Shown here: one piece after another, positions 16,018 through 23,991 of the stretch | Layout: each line of letters opens with the position of its first letter | Position numbering within the stretch: position 1 is the stretch's first letter | Origin: a virus | Direction: 5' to 3' (one strand) | Virus record (IMG/VR): IMGVR_UViG_3300047300_000955 | Span: 1-37,834 of that record | Length of the DNA stretch: 37,834 nucleotides | Made by a program: the position numbers and the translations under genes | Notes under the pieces: generated by a model | Told to the model about the DNA's origin: nothing | Database searches by the model: none | What the model saw: only the letters and a program-made list of their open reading frames with translations

Positions 16018-17158
16018 AAAAAAACTGACCGAAGGACCACCACCTTCCATCAAAGAGAAAATGGGCAAACTCGCTGACTTGCTCGAGCGCTCGGGAATCA
16101 ATCCAGACGAAATTGGCAAAGTCGAAAGAATCAATGTCTGGCAAGGTTTCCTCAAAGACGAAAACGGCGAAGCACAACTTGTTGACATGGCGGGCATCGT
16201 GCTTTCGCCAGAATGGGCAGAAGGTCCGCAGTATCCAGTCGTACAACCCGCTGCACCAACGCTGGTTCGCCCCCTAAAGTCCTCAAAAACAAAAACCGAT
16301 ACAAGGGTCACAGTTATCCTTCCCGACCCTCAAATCGGCTACAGGCGTGTAGGGGAAGAAATGATTCCAATGCACGACGAGCGGGCAATGTCGATTGCAT
16401 TGCAGATTGTGCGGGATATGAAGCCCGATGCGATTGTCAACCTTGGTGACTTTATTGACCTTCCAGAGTGGTCATCCAAGTTCTTGGTCCTTCCTGAGTT
16501 CGTGTTGACCACCCAACCTGCAATTGACAGGGCACATCGATTCTTGGCGGAGCAAAAAGCGGTCGTAAGCGAGGACACAGAAATTGTCCTAATCGCTGGC
16601 AACCACGATGACCGTCTCGGAAAGGCGATTGCTCGTAACGCTATGGCTGCCATGCGATTAAAGCGAGCAGATGTGCCAAACGAGTTCCCTGTATTGTCGA
16701 TTCCTTTCCTTCTGAGGCTTGACGACCTTGGAGTCAAATACATATCTGGCTATCCAGCGGGTCGACACAAAATCACAAACGGCAACGACATCATCACGCC
16801 GCTTTATGCGATTCACGGCGAGAAACTTGATGTTGCCAAAGTTGCCACTTCTGAGCGTCAATCGTTTGTACAGGGTCACATTCACCGATTTGCAATGCAC
16901 TCCCAAACCTATGAAATTGACGGCACACCAAAGTTCGTGATGGCGTTCTCAAGCGGCTGCTTGTGTCGAATCGACGGTGCTGTACCGTCGACCAAATCGG
17001 CGACGGACGACCACGGAACACCGCTTACACGCTGGGAATCATGGCAACAAGGGGTTGCGGTAGTCACTGAAAACCCCGACGGCTATTGGACCGCAGAAAT
17101 GGTCCCCATCTACAACGGGACCAGTGTGTTCCGTGGGAAAACCTACAAAGCAGAGTGA
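16007..17158 (+). CDS. Calcineurin-like metallophosphoesterase
   Basis: A protein of 383 residues. GTG 16007 has GGAG at a good distance; ATG 15992 is the alternative. The N-terminal 95 residues are helical and unassigned. The catalytic core follows: DPQIG, LGDFIDLPEW, AGNHDDR, then a His in YAIHGE and GHIHRF. These are the metal ligands of the calcineurin-like fold. The first motif is D-P-Q rather than D-x-H, a known variation. Possible substrates include nucleic acid or cyclic nucleotides; the location next to replication genes suggests DNA metabolism but does not prove it. Confidence 0.85.
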   Translation: MSLEKKLTEGPPPSIKEKMGKLADLLERSGINPDEIGKVERINVWQGFLKDENGEAQLVDMAGIVLSPEWAEGPQYPVVQPAAPTLVRPLKSSKTKTDTRVTVILPDPQIGYRRVGEEMIPMHDERAMSIALQIVRDMKPDAIVNLGDFIDLPEWSSKFLVLPEFVLTTQPAIDRAHRFLAEQKAVVSEDTEIVLIAGNHDDRLGKAIARNAMAAMRLKRADVPNEFPVLSIPFLLRLDDLGVKYISGYPAGRHKITNGNDIITPLYAIHGEKLDVAKVATSERQSFVQGHIHRFAMHSQTYEIDGTPKFVMAFSSGCLCRIDGAVPSTKSATDDHGTPLTRWESWQQGVAVVTENPDGYWTAEMVPIYNGTSVFRGKTYKAE

Positions 17159-17159
17159 C

Positions 17160-17765
17160 ATGACAACGATTCTGGCGTATCAAGGAAACGACTTTGCGGT
17201 TGTTGGCACTGACAGCAGAATCTCAAGTTTCGACGACGGCGGAATGGTCTATCAGATAACGACGCTGGGTTCTGGGGCTGCCAAAGTCGCCGAAAATGGC
17301 GAGTACCTCATTGGGGTTGCTGGCGATGTGCGGGCAATCAACATTGTTCATCACGCTTTTTCACCGCCAGTCGCTTCACGGACTGTCAAGGATAAGAAAC
17401 TCGACATTTTTATGACAAAGTCATTTGTGCCATCGTTGCGCTCGTGCTTTGAAGAACAGGGTTATGCGACACCTGAAAAGGAAGGTCAGCAGCATCGAGC
17501 CGAGCAAGCATCGTCGGTTCTTGTTGCAATTCACGGAACGGTGTATGTCATTGAATCTGATTATGGGTGGACCTCGGACCAAAGCGGTATGTATGCGATT
17601 GGCACGGGCAGCGCTTACGCCCTTGGTGCGCTTGAGGCTCTCGTTGGTCGTCGTGTGTTATCGGTCGAGCAAGCGAAATCGTTTGTCACAAAAGCGCTTG
17701 GTATTGCAGCAAAGTTTGACCCCTTCACGGGGGGACCATTCAAAACATTCCTCCAAGAGCGTTGA
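17160..17765 (+). CDS. Proteasome beta/HslV-like Ntn hydrolase
   Basis: A protein of 201 residues beginning MTTILAYQGNDFAVVGTDSR. Removal of Met would expose Thr1, and the Asp in GTDSR falls at position 17, as in proteasome beta subunits. A Lys in GAAKVAENGEYLIGVAGD is a candidate for the catalytic Lys33 equivalent (displaced by an insertion). The rest keeps the alternating strands and helices of the fold. Phage-coded stand-alone members could form small peptidase rings or process a phage protein. The start ATG follows the stop of the phosphoesterase gene closely. Confidence 0.75.
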   Translation: MTTILAYQGNDFAVVGTDSRISSFDDGGMVYQITTLGSGAAKVAENGEYLIGVAGDVRAINIVHHAFSPPVASRTVKDKKLDIFMTKSFVPSLRSCFEEQGYATPEKEGQQHRAEQASSVLVAIHGTVYVIESDYGWTSDQSGMYAIGTGSAYALGALEALVGRRVLSVEQAKSFVTKALGIAAKFDPFTGGPFKTFLQER

Positions 17766-17790
17766 CACACTGACTAAACCTCGCTAAAGT
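17762..17790 (+). promoter_or_regulatory. Sigma70-like promoter, leaderless start
   Basis: TTGACA, 17-base spacer, TAAAGT. The ATG at 17798 lies seven bases after the -10 box, so transcription would begin at or next to the start codon. Confidence 0.7.
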
Positions 17791-17797
17791 CCACGCA

Positions 17798-17998
17798 ATG
17801 ACAAATTGCGCTGCCTGTTATGACACGAAAGAAGTCAAACTTCCAGTTGACGGTGGAGACCAGTGGTTTGACTGCCCCTGCTGCAAACCGTGGGCGGAAG
17901 GATTCGGCGGGCTAGGTTTCAAAACCAACGGAAGTTGGCGTTGGATAATCGAGCCAGCACAACCAAATACATCAGCCAAACATCACATAGGGGGATGA
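17798..17998 (+). CDS. Small zinc-binding protein (CxxC...CPCC)
   Basis: A protein of 66 residues with CAAC near the N-terminus and CPCC at residues 27-30, a likely treble-cleft or zinc-ribbon site. It appears leaderless behind the promoter at 17762. It starts the replication operon; its role is unknown. Confidence 0.6.
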   Translation: MTNCAACYDTKEVKLPVDGGDQWFDCPCCKPWAEGFGGLGFKTNGSWRWIIEPAQPNTSAKHHIGG

Positions 17999-18000
17999 CC

Positions 18001-18546
18001 ATGGCAAATTTCAACCTAAACGACTATCAGTTAGTCGAGGACAGAATCAACCTTTTCTGGGCAAAATACCCGAGCGGTCGAATTATCAACGAGATTGTTT
18101 TTGACGACGGCGAGCGAGTTGTTATCCGCTCGGAGGTGTACCTAGACCGTGAGGACCCACGCCCAACGGCTGTGGACTTCGCAGAAGAGGTGAAGGCTGC
18201 CAAGGGAGTCAACGCAACTTCTCGTGTCGAGAACGGCGTTACAAGCGCCACTGGTAGGGCTTTAAGCCTGCTCGGTGGGGAGTTTTCCCCCAAGGGAAAG
18301 CGTCCATCCCGACAAGAGATGGAGAAAGTCCAGCGCATGACGCAACAGCCTCAGCAAGCGCCTGAATCTCTGGACCCAACGCAACAGGCTTTGTTGGACC
18401 GACTGAACGCTCTACCTGACTTCATGCGAAAGAAAGCCAAAAGCGACTTCCTCGAGACTTTTGGTCATCCACGGGATTTGACAGGTGAGGCATTGGTCGA
18501 GGCATCGGACTTTATTACGAGCCTCGAGATTGAGCCACCGTTCTGA
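18001..18546 (+). CDS. Putative single-strand annealing/recombination protein
   Basis: A protein of 181 residues starting at ATG 18001 behind AGGGGG. The motif TSRVENGVTSATGRALSLLG resembles the conserved ENxxTSAIGRAL block of Erf/Rad52-like phage annealing proteins. The C-terminal part is a helical region after a Gln/Pro-rich linker. Position between a zinc protein and the replication initiator supports a recombination role. The call depends mostly on one motif. Confidence 0.55.
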   Translation: MANFNLNDYQLVEDRINLFWAKYPSGRIINEIVFDDGERVVIRSEVYLDREDPRPTAVDFAEEVKAAKGVNATSRVENGVTSATGRALSLLGGEFSPKGKRPSRQEMEKVQRMTQQPQQAPESLDPTQQALLDRLNALPDFMRKKAKSDFLETFGHPRDLTGEALVEASDFITSLEIEPPF

Positions 18547-18788
18547 TGAAGGTTCAGTTCACTATCGACACGACCGATGCTTTTGTCGAGGTCAAGGTGC
18601 TCGAGTCAAGAATGAAATTCACCACAGTAAATTGGCGTTTCTGGAAAGACCATGTTCAACAAACAGTGAAACCGTTGCTGCACAATGCGAATGGTGTTCG
18701 ATGGACTGAAGAACAAATTATTGACGAAGCAACTATGCGGTTGTCGTTTGAGCCAATTGCGGCTGCCAAGCCAGTCGTCGAGTCCTGA
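18546..18788 (+). CDS. Unknown protein in replication operon
   Basis: Not recognised. It has 80 residues and overlaps the previous stop by one base (TGATG). A beta-strand start (VQFTIDTTDAFVEVKVLE) is followed by a helix. Tight coupling to the annealing-type gene suggests a shared function. Confidence 0.55.
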   Translation: MKVQFTIDTTDAFVEVKVLESRMKFTTVNWRFWKDHVQQTVKPLLHNANGVRWTEEQIIDEATMRLSFEPIAAAKPVVES

Positions 18789-18816
18789 TACAGTCGTCGG
18801 ACTCTGAGAGGAAGTC

Positions 18817-19665
18817 ATGTCAGTCGAAGTTATTTCGTGGGTGCTCAACGAAGCACCAGTCCAATCGCCTGTTTCCAAGTTTGTACTTGTTGCCTTGGCA
18901 AATCATGCCCATCCTGATGGAACTGCAGCGTTCCCATCGGTGAAAACCATTTGCCGATACACCTGTTTGTCGGAGCGTTCGGTCCGTCAGCACCTTGACA
19001 ATCTTGAGGCTCAGGGAATCATCAAACGATGCGACCAGCGGATTGTGGCTGCCTATATTGACCGTTCTGACCGTCGTCCTGTGGGGTACGACATCGTCAT
19101 GAGCGGGGTGCAGGAGATGCAGGTCGAAGGTGAACGGGGTGCAGGAGATTCACCTAACGGGGTGCAGGAGATTCCAGAACGGGGTGCAGGAGGTGCACCC
19201 AAACCATCCAATAAACCGTCAATTAAACCGTCCGAGGTTGCGGCGCTCGTTCAAGAGTTCAAAAAGGTGATAGCGGATACGACACCAGAGGGGGTAGCAA
19301 GCCCAGCGGTCTCTACACAGTGGCACAAGGCGCTACAAGCGCTGTTAACCGTTCATGGTGCCTCCAGTACCCAAATCATCTCTGTCATGCGTTCAGCGGC
19401 TTCTGACGCTTTCTGGCGCAAGAACATCAGAACACCAATGGCGCTCGAGAAGCATTGGGAGCGACTCAACATTGAAATCGGGCAGGCAAAGCCTGTTGTG
19501 TCAACATCACGGCGGGACATTGGACTCGATGATGGAAAGACGATGGTCCTGAATTTTGTGCGGTTGAAGAAAGACGATTCTGAAATTGCCGAGTACATCG
19601 CTGGTCGACCAGCATCACATCACGATGCGTTGCACCAGTGGTGGAAAGAAAACCGCAGCGCATGA
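18817..19665 (+). CDS. Replication initiator (replisome organiser), winged helix
   Basis: A protein of 282 residues. Residues 15-75 form a winged helix-turn-helix (VLVALANHAHPDGTAAFPSV, then LSERSVRQHLDNLEAQGIIK), as in phage initiators. Residues 95-135 are a low-complexity linker encoded by the iterons described separately. The C-terminal half is helical and could recruit helicase. This copies the layout of lambda O, where the origin lies inside the initiator gene. It follows GAGAGGAAG and is followed by an HNH gene overlapping as ATGA. Confidence 0.75.
   Translation: MSVEVISWVLNEAPVQSPVSKFVLVALANHAHPDGTAAFPSVKTICRYTCLSERSVRQHLDNLEAQGIIKRCDQRIVAAYIDRSDRRPVGYDIVMSGVQEMQVEGERGAGDSPNGVQEIPERGAGGAPKPSNKPSIKPSEVAALVQEFKKVIADTTPEGVASPAVSTQWHKALQALLTVHGASSTQIISVMRSAASDAFWRKNIRTPMALEKHWERLNIEIGQAKPVVSTSRRDIGLDDGKTMVLNFVRLKKDDSEIAEYIAGRPASHHDALHQWWKENRSA
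19104..19192 (+). repeat. Four iterons CGGGGTGCAGGAG: candidate replication origin
   Basis: Perfect copies lie at 19104-19116, 19135-19147, 19158-19170 and 19180-19192, with spacings of 31, 23 and 22. They are read in alternating frames (GVQE, RGAG, GVQE, RGAG), so the conservation is in DNA, not protein. Confidence 0.8.
19201..19236 (+). repeat. Three 12-base A+T-rich direct repeats (possible unwinding element)
   Basis: AAACC(A/G)TC units begin at 19201, 19213 and 19225, directly after the iterons. They also encode repeating K-P-S, so protein-level repetition is possible. Confidence 0.55.
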
Positions 19666-19970
19666 AAAGAACACCGCTCAAAAGAACAGGCTCACTCAAG
19701 CGGACCGCTTTCAAGCCAAAAAAGAAATACGACGGTGAATGGCAGGCTGCTCGCAAGAGTGTGCTGACACGCTCTTACGGACGCTGTGAAGCCCGTTGGG
19801 ATGGATGTCGAATGTACGCAGAACATGTTCATCACATCAAGCGCCGCTCTCAGGGCGGAGGAAACGAACCGAGCAACCTACTTGCTTGTTGTTTTTCCTG
19901 TCATGAATCAATCCATCGAAATCCAGCGAAGGCTTCAGAAAAAGGTCATTTATTTTTGAACAAAGGTTGA
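19662..19970 (+). CDS. HNH endonuclease
   Basis: A protein of 102 residues starting at ATG that overlaps the initiator stop. A Lys/Arg-rich N-terminus (KRTPLKRTGSLKRTAFKPKK) leads to C-x6-C, then HVHHIKRRSQGG, N-x2-LLACCFSCH and IH, the complete HNH zinc-finger nuclease signature. Free-standing HNH proteins in phages nick DNA in replication, recombination or packaging. Here the replication neighbourhood fits the first two. Confidence 0.85.
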   Translation: MKRTPLKRTGSLKRTAFKPKKKYDGEWQAARKSVLTRSYGRCEARWDGCRMYAEHVHHIKRRSQGGGNEPSNLLACCFSCHESIHRNPAKASEKGHLFLNKG

Positions 19971-19995
19971 CATACGCTTAACCATGGTGTAGTTT
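19967..19995 (+). promoter_or_regulatory. Sigma70-like promoter before 20047
   Basis: TTGACA, 17-base spacer, TAGTTT, overlapping the HNH stop codon. The leader holds a hairpin AATCGC-AACG-GCGATT at 20009-20024 and then AAAAAGGAG. Confidence 0.75.
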
Positions 19996-20046
19996 CATCA
20001 CCAATACAAATCGCAACGGCGATTGTACGAAGAAAAAGGAGACGAC

Positions 20047-20310
20047 ATGGGTCGGACAAAAGCAAATCCAGCAACACATTCAGTGACTTGGAAGAATCCA
20101 CCACCAAAGCGTTCAGCAGGTGCGCTTCGAACAGCAGAGTTTGTTGAAGTTCTTAAAACCCGTCCAAATACTTGGGCAATTTTCCGTCGCAATCACAGCA
20201 ACGCCGTTATTGTGAGTCACGCAAAGACCCGTTACCCAGACACTGAATGGACAAGCCGTTCAGACGGCAAGGGCAACTACACCATCTACGCTCGCTACAT
20301 CGGCAAGTGA
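20047..20310 (+). CDS. Small basic protein, unknown
   Basis: A protein of 87 residues starting behind AAAGGAG. Basic N-terminal half (VTWKNPPPKRSAGALRTAEF) and a beta-type C-terminal half with AIFRRNHSNA and GNYTIYARYIGK. It may bind nucleic acid. Its own promoter suggests independent, perhaps early, expression. Confidence 0.6.
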   Translation: MGRTKANPATHSVTWKNPPPKRSAGALRTAEFVEVLKTRPNTWAIFRRNHSNAVIVSHAKTRYPDTEWTSRSDGKGNYTIYARYIGK

Positions 20311-20312
20311 AG

Positions 20313-20714
20313 ATGAAGCCGTCAGTCTTTCTTCAAGAGTCAGACGGCAACGCAATGATTGTGTTTCGAGTCGCAGAACGACCTTGGACCACAAACGCAG
20401 AACGAAAAGGCAACCGTTGGGTCAGGGCAGAAAAGGTGTCCGAGTGTCGAGGGACATTCGGGTGGCTTGCCAAGGCTCAGCGGTTGCCTCTTTTAACCAA
20501 TGCCCGTGTCACTGTTGAGTTGCTGCAAAAAGGCAGACTGCAAGACACAGCAGCCTGTAACCCGTATGTCAAAGCAGCGATTGACGGATTGGTTGACGGG
20601 GGAATTTTGCTGGATGACACCCCAGACCATTTGGTGTCAATCACTTTTTGCGCCCCAACGAGGGCAAAGTTTGATGAAATAACAATCACAATTGAAGGGG
20701 AAATACATGAGTGA
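20313..20714 (+). CDS. RusA-like Holliday junction resolvase
   Basis: A protein of 133 residues (GTG 20307 is an alternative start overlapping the previous stop). The C-terminal half has the RusA-like catalytic layout: DTAACNPYVKAAIDGLVDG followed by GILLDD and a final strand pair. RusA-type enzymes resolve four-way DNA junctions during replication or before packaging. The first half (NAERKGNRWVRAEK) is basic. One canonical position (usually D-x-D/N-N) is modified, so activity should be checked. Confidence 0.7.
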   Translation: MKPSVFLQESDGNAMIVFRVAERPWTTNAERKGNRWVRAEKVSECRGTFGWLAKAQRLPLLTNARVTVELLQKGRLQDTAACNPYVKAAIDGLVDGGILLDDTPDHLVSITFCAPTRAKFDEITITIEGEIHE

Positions 20715-21189
20715 TGAAACAGTTCTGCCGTACAACGGCACCGAGGGCTTTATCAGCGGCTCCGATACCTCACGAGAACGAGCCGAGCGCAATGTCAAAG
20801 ACGGTACGGTCACAAAACGACAGCGTGATGTGCTCGATGCGTTGCACCAACGACCAGACGGCATGACATGGAAAGACCTCAACCTCTTGCTTGGTTTGCA
20901 CCACGGGCAAGTATCAGGGACACTGTCAGTGCTTCACAAAGCGGGAAAAATTGTTGCCCTCAAGACAAAACGAGACGGTTGCCACCCTTATCTGGCAATG
21001 CGATTTATTGACAACTACCACCCAAGCCAAACAATCATGACCCCGTCAAAAACTTTTTCGGGGATTAAGCGGGCAGCGCTCGAAAAAGTGGTGGAAGCAG
21101 CCCGTGCCGTGGACAAAGAACACACCCTTGAGACCGAGGCATACCTCCGTCAAGCCATTTGGGACCTTGATGCGATTCTGAATACTTGA
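20707..21189 (+). CDS. Winged-helix DNA-binding protein
   Basis: A protein of 160 residues starting at ATG behind AAGGGG, overlapping the resolvase gene by 8 bases. Residues 40-100 (KRQRDVLDALHQRPDGMTWK, then HHGQVSGTLSVLHKAGKIVA) form a MarR-like winged helix with a wing containing GCHPYL. The C-terminal helix may dimerise. A likely phage transcription or replication regulator. Confidence 0.6.
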   Translation: MSDETVLPYNGTEGFISGSDTSRERAERNVKDGTVTKRQRDVLDALHQRPDGMTWKDLNLLLGLHHGQVSGTLSVLHKAGKIVALKTKRDGCHPYLAMRFIDNYHPSQTIMTPSKTFSGIKRAALEKVVEAARAVDKEHTLETEAYLRQAIWDLDAILNT

Positions 21190-21209
21190 CCGTGCTATCG
21201 TCTGAACCC

Positions 21210-21452
21210 ATGAACGAGTTCGGACAAATACGAGTTGAGAACGAAGAAGTCGAGGACAGCGACCTTGACAAAGTCAAAATGCTCACATCGATGATGAGGG
21301 AGCACCAAAATTCCGTGATTCGTTTGGGTGCACAGCGTCGGTCGGTAATTCGTCGCCTGCGTAAGAACCGCACTCCGTATCGTGTGATTGCCGACGCTTG
21401 TGGCGTGACGGACCAAGCCTTGTTCGCCGACTTGCGTAAGCATCCAGAATGA
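21210..21452 (+). CDS. Small HTH protein, probably leaderless
   Basis: A protein of 80 residues. An acidic start is followed by a basic helix (IRLGAQRRSVIRRLRKNR) and a helix-turn-helix (YRVIADACGVTDQALFADL). An extended -10 (TGCTATCGT, 21193-21201) lies eight bases before ATG, and no ribosome site is visible. It resembles sigma-region-4-like or resolvase-type HTH proteins. Confidence 0.6.
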   Translation: MNEFGQIRVENEEVEDSDLDKVKMLTSMMREHQNSVIRLGAQRRSVIRRLRKNRTPYRVIADACGVTDQALFADLRKHPE

Positions 21453-21453
21453 T

Positions 21454-21482
21454 TTGACACCACAGTCCACATGTGGTAATTT
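21454..21482 (+). promoter_or_regulatory. Sigma70-like promoter before 21522
   Basis: TTGACA, 17-base spacer ending ATGTGG, TAATTT. The predicted start near 21489 is the first base of the leader hairpin. Confidence 0.8.
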
Positions 21483-21488
21483 GTTTCT

Positions 21489-21521
21489 GGAGGGAAAAGG
21501 ACCTTCCAAGAAAGGGGAAAG
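21489..21521 (+). promoter_or_regulatory. 5' leader hairpin plus ribosome site (copy 1)
   Basis: Six-pair stem 21489-21494 with 21502-21507 (one G-T pair), loop AAAAGGA, then AAGAAAGGGGAAAG immediately before ATG. Copies occur at 22211, 32038 and 35307. Confidence 0.7.
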
Positions 21522-21761
21522 ATGAAGGAACGACAAGAGTTTCTTTATCGGATGCAGCGAGTCCATGCGGCGACAGCGTTCATCTTTGATTATTGCGGTG
21601 TTCGAGTTGAGAACATCAAGGAACTGACCATGGAAGATTGGCAGAAGGTTCTGGATTGCCGTCACGGTGATGCCAAATTGGAAGAACTCTTTGACCGTCT
21701 CACAGCCGCTCGAGCAGACCTAGCAACTGCTTACCTCGCTCTCAAGAAGGAAACGGTATGA
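21522..21761 (+). CDS. Small helical protein at head of modification cluster
   Basis: Not recognised. It has 79 residues, nearly all helical, with FIFDYCGVRVENIKEL in the middle. Its stop overlaps the start of the HExxH gene. It is the first gene after a strong promoter and leader. Confidence 0.6.
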   Translation: MKERQEFLYRMQRVHAATAFIFDYCGVRVENIKELTMEDWQKVLDCRHGDAKLEELFDRLTAARADLATAYLALKKETV

Positions 21762-22174
21762 AGTACCACACTCGATTTAAGAACTTTCATCCCAAAACCA
21801 TCAGCGCTGTCAAGTATCTGATGAGGGAATGGCAATCTCGAGACCAATGGATTCTCATGGAGACCTGCGCTTGGCGACTATGCGAGTTGTACGGCATGCC
21901 GAGAGTAGATGTGCACAAAGACTGCACATCGGGTGATGGTTTTTACCGCCCGTCGACCCGCACCATTCACATGGTTAAGCCTTCAATCATCACCTTTCTT
22001 CACGAGTTCCGCCATGCGATGCAGCACCTGATTCACAAGCAGGTGGACCCAGACATCGAGGTCGATGCTCGGGCGTGGAGCCTGTCGCTCTACTTCGTGG
22101 TTGCCCCACGAACGCTCAAGAGATTGGTTCGAGAAGGAAAAGTGTTCCACACGACAATAAATGATTTCCAATGA
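21758..22174 (+). CDS. HExxH zinc metalloprotease-like protein
   Basis: A protein of 138 residues with FLHEFRHAMQH, the zinc-binding and catalytic HExxH of gluzincin/ImmA-like folds, and a downstream acidic residue in DPDIEVDARAWS as a possible third ligand. An upstream strand (RTIHMVKPS) fits the edge strand that positions substrate. It could be a small phage peptidase that cuts a repressor or a tagged protein. It is coupled to the preceding gene (ATGA) and followed by the amidoligase. Confidence 0.7.
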   Translation: MKYHTRFKNFHPKTISAVKYLMREWQSRDQWILMETCAWRLCELYGMPRVDVHKDCTSGDGFYRPSTRTIHMVKPSIITFLHEFRHAMQHLIHKQVDPDIEVDARAWSLSLYFVVAPRTLKRLVREGKVFHTTINDFQ

Positions 22175-22175
22175 T

Positions 22176-22204
22176 TTGCGTTTAGCAATTACATGTGGTA
22201 ATTT
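22176..22204 (+). promoter_or_regulatory. Sigma70-like promoter before amidoligase
   Basis: TTGCGT, 17-base spacer ending ACATGTGG, TAATTT. The spacer end and -10 are nearly identical to the promoter at 21454. Confidence 0.75.
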
Positions 22205-22210
22205 TTAGGT

Positions 22211-22242
22211 GGAGGGAAAGGGACCTCCAAGAAAGGGGAAGG
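22211..22242 (+). promoter_or_regulatory. 5' leader hairpin plus ribosome site (copy 2)
   Basis: GGAGG (22211-22215) pairs with CCTCC (22224-22228) across loop GAAAGGGA; then AAGAAAGGGGAAGG precedes ATG. The hairpin is at the predicted 5' end of the transcript. Confidence 0.7.
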
Positions 22243-23247
22243 ATGCCACGACAGACATGGGACTTCCAAACCGCTCATCAAATGCGGTTGGCAGGAAGCA
22301 CATGGCGAGAAATCGCTGACCACTTCGGTGTCGCTGGTGAATCAACGATTCGAGAAGGTCTCCGCCGCTACCTCGGCGAGACGACTCGAGACACCACTCG
22401 CAGCAACGCCGCTCACCAAGCACTAGCAGCCCGCTGGCAGCAACTCACTCATCGCACCTTCGGTTGTGAGATTGAGTTCCACACGGCAATTCGAGGCGAA
22501 GTCGCCGACGCTCTTGAGCAAGTGCTCGGCTACCACATCCACTTAGTCGGCTACCACGGCAACCAATGCGTAGTCTGCGGAAACGCAGTACGGGGATACA
22601 GCCAGTGGAAACTTGAGACAGACTCAAGCGCAACAAGCGGGATGAACAACGCTGGTGTCCACCGCCACAACCAAGGTGGCGAACTGGTCTCGCCAGTGCT
22701 GAGCGGTCCTCAAGGTCTCGAGGAAATCAAGAAAGTCATGAAGGCTCTCCGCTCGGTCGGTGCCAAAGTCGACTACCGCCACGGGATGCACATCCACATC
22801 GGAGTTGCAGACATCATCTCGGACCCCACCAAGGTACGGACACTCTTCGAGAATCTCCAGATGGCACAGACAACGCTCTACCAACTGGTTGCACCCAGCC
22901 GCCGCACCAACCACTACTGCAATCCAGTATCGAGCATGAAGTTCAGCCGCTGGGCACACGGTGACTTCAGCACCTGCAACCACACAGACGGAGTGAATGT
23001 TTCAAACATCAACCGAATCGGAACCATCGAGATGCGGATGCACCAAGGTTCACTCAACGGCAAGAAGGCAACAGAGTGGGTCAACTTCCTAGTCGCTCTC
23101 TTCGATGCCTCAGCCGAGGGAGTGGTCATAACACACAGCGACCATGTCCTTGCCACACTCAAGACGGCACGGAAACTCACCAACGCCAACTACGAGTGGC
23201 TGGTCAACCGCAAGAATCAACTCAACCCCACGGCAATCGCCGCCTAA
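22243..23247 (+). CDS. HTH-amidoligase fusion protein
   Basis: A protein of 334 residues. Residues 10-45 are a helix-turn-helix (MRLAGSTWREIADHFGVAGE). From about residue 68 the sequence follows the ATP-dependent amidoligase (carboxylate-amine ligase, glutamine synthetase-like fold) family: FGCEIEF, WKLETDSSATS, GGELVSPVLSG, YRHGMHIHIG and IGTIEMRMHQGSLNG. These form the metal and ATP site. Such enzymes join an amine or ammonia to a carboxylate. The next gene codes a glutamine amidotransferase that can supply ammonia, and the pairing is known from phage and bacterial gene clusters. The substrate is unknown; peptide tagging or wall modification are options. Confidence 0.85.
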   Translation: MPRQTWDFQTAHQMRLAGSTWREIADHFGVAGESTIREGLRRYLGETTRDTTRSNAAHQALAARWQQLTHRTFGCEIEFHTAIRGEVADALEQVLGYHIHLVGYHGNQCVVCGNAVRGYSQWKLETDSSATSGMNNAGVHRHNQGGELVSPVLSGPQGLEEIKKVMKALRSVGAKVDYRHGMHIHIGVADIISDPTKVRTLFENLQMAQTTLYQLVAPSRRTNHYCNPVSSMKFSRWAHGDFSTCNHTDGVNVSNINRIGTIEMRMHQGSLNGKKATEWVNFLVALFDASAEGVVITHSDHVLATLKTARKLTNANYEWLVNRKNQLNPTAIAA

Positions 23248-23262
23248 CGAAAGGACCACAAC

Positions 23263-23991
23263 ATGTGCGGAATCGCAGGATTCAGTATCTCCGACAAGGA
23301 CCATCGCAAAATCAATTGCCGACTGCTGGCATGCAAACTTGCTCTCCAGATTCAGCGTCGAGGCACCGATGCCACAGGCATCGCATGGTCAGCAACCGAC
23401 GAAGAGCACGGACTCGGTGTCTACTACATGAAGTCAGCAGTACCTGCTCACGAATTCATTGACAGCATGGACCAAGTTGCTCGACACACCCGAACGGCAA
23501 TCATCCACACCCGCTACGCCACAAAAGGCAGCCCCGAGAACAACGACAACAACCATCCAATTCTGGTAGGCAACACGGTCGGTATCCACAACGGCGGCAT
23601 CCGCAACGATGACCAAATCATCGAGGAAGTCGGCACAGGACGAACAGCACAAGTCGACACGGAAGCAATCTTCCGACTCATCGATGCCAGCGAAAACCCT
23701 GTCCGTGAACTCCACCGACTGCAGGGAACAGCAGCAATTGCATGGCTCAACACAGACAGCCCCAACGAAATGCACCTAGCCCGAGTCATCGGTAGCCCAC
23801 TCTGGGTCGGCACAACAGAAGGTGGCTCACTCATCTTTGCCTCCATCGAGGGGATGCTCCGTACGGCAGCAATGCAAGCGGATGTCAAGTTGACACAAGT
23901 CAAGGAAATTGCCGAGGGAATGTACTTCAAGGTCATCAACGGCAAGGTTGTTGACTTCGACCTCATCAAAGAAGGATTGTCAGTGGCATGA
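23263..23991 (+). CDS. Class II glutamine amidotransferase
   Basis: A protein of 242 residues beginning MCGIAGF, with Cys2 as the N-terminal nucleophile after Met removal. Other conserved blocks are RRGTDATGIAW, AIIHTRYATKGSPENNDNNHP and GIHNGGIRND, as in the glutaminase domains of PurF, GlmS and AsnB. No synthetase domain is fused, so ammonia is probably passed to the upstream amidoligase. It follows 15 bases after the amidoligase stop behind AAAGGACC. Codon use and overlap with the next gene show one operon. Confidence 0.9.
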   Translation: MCGIAGFSISDKDHRKINCRLLACKLALQIQRRGTDATGIAWSATDEEHGLGVYYMKSAVPAHEFIDSMDQVARHTRTAIIHTRYATKGSPENNDNNHPILVGNTVGIHNGGIRNDDQIIEEVGTGRTAQVDTEAIFRLIDASENPVRELHRLQGTAAIAWLNTDSPNEMHLARVIGSPLWVGTTEGGSLIFASIEGMLRTAAMQADVKLTQVKEIAEGMYFKVINGKVVDFDLIKEGLSVA

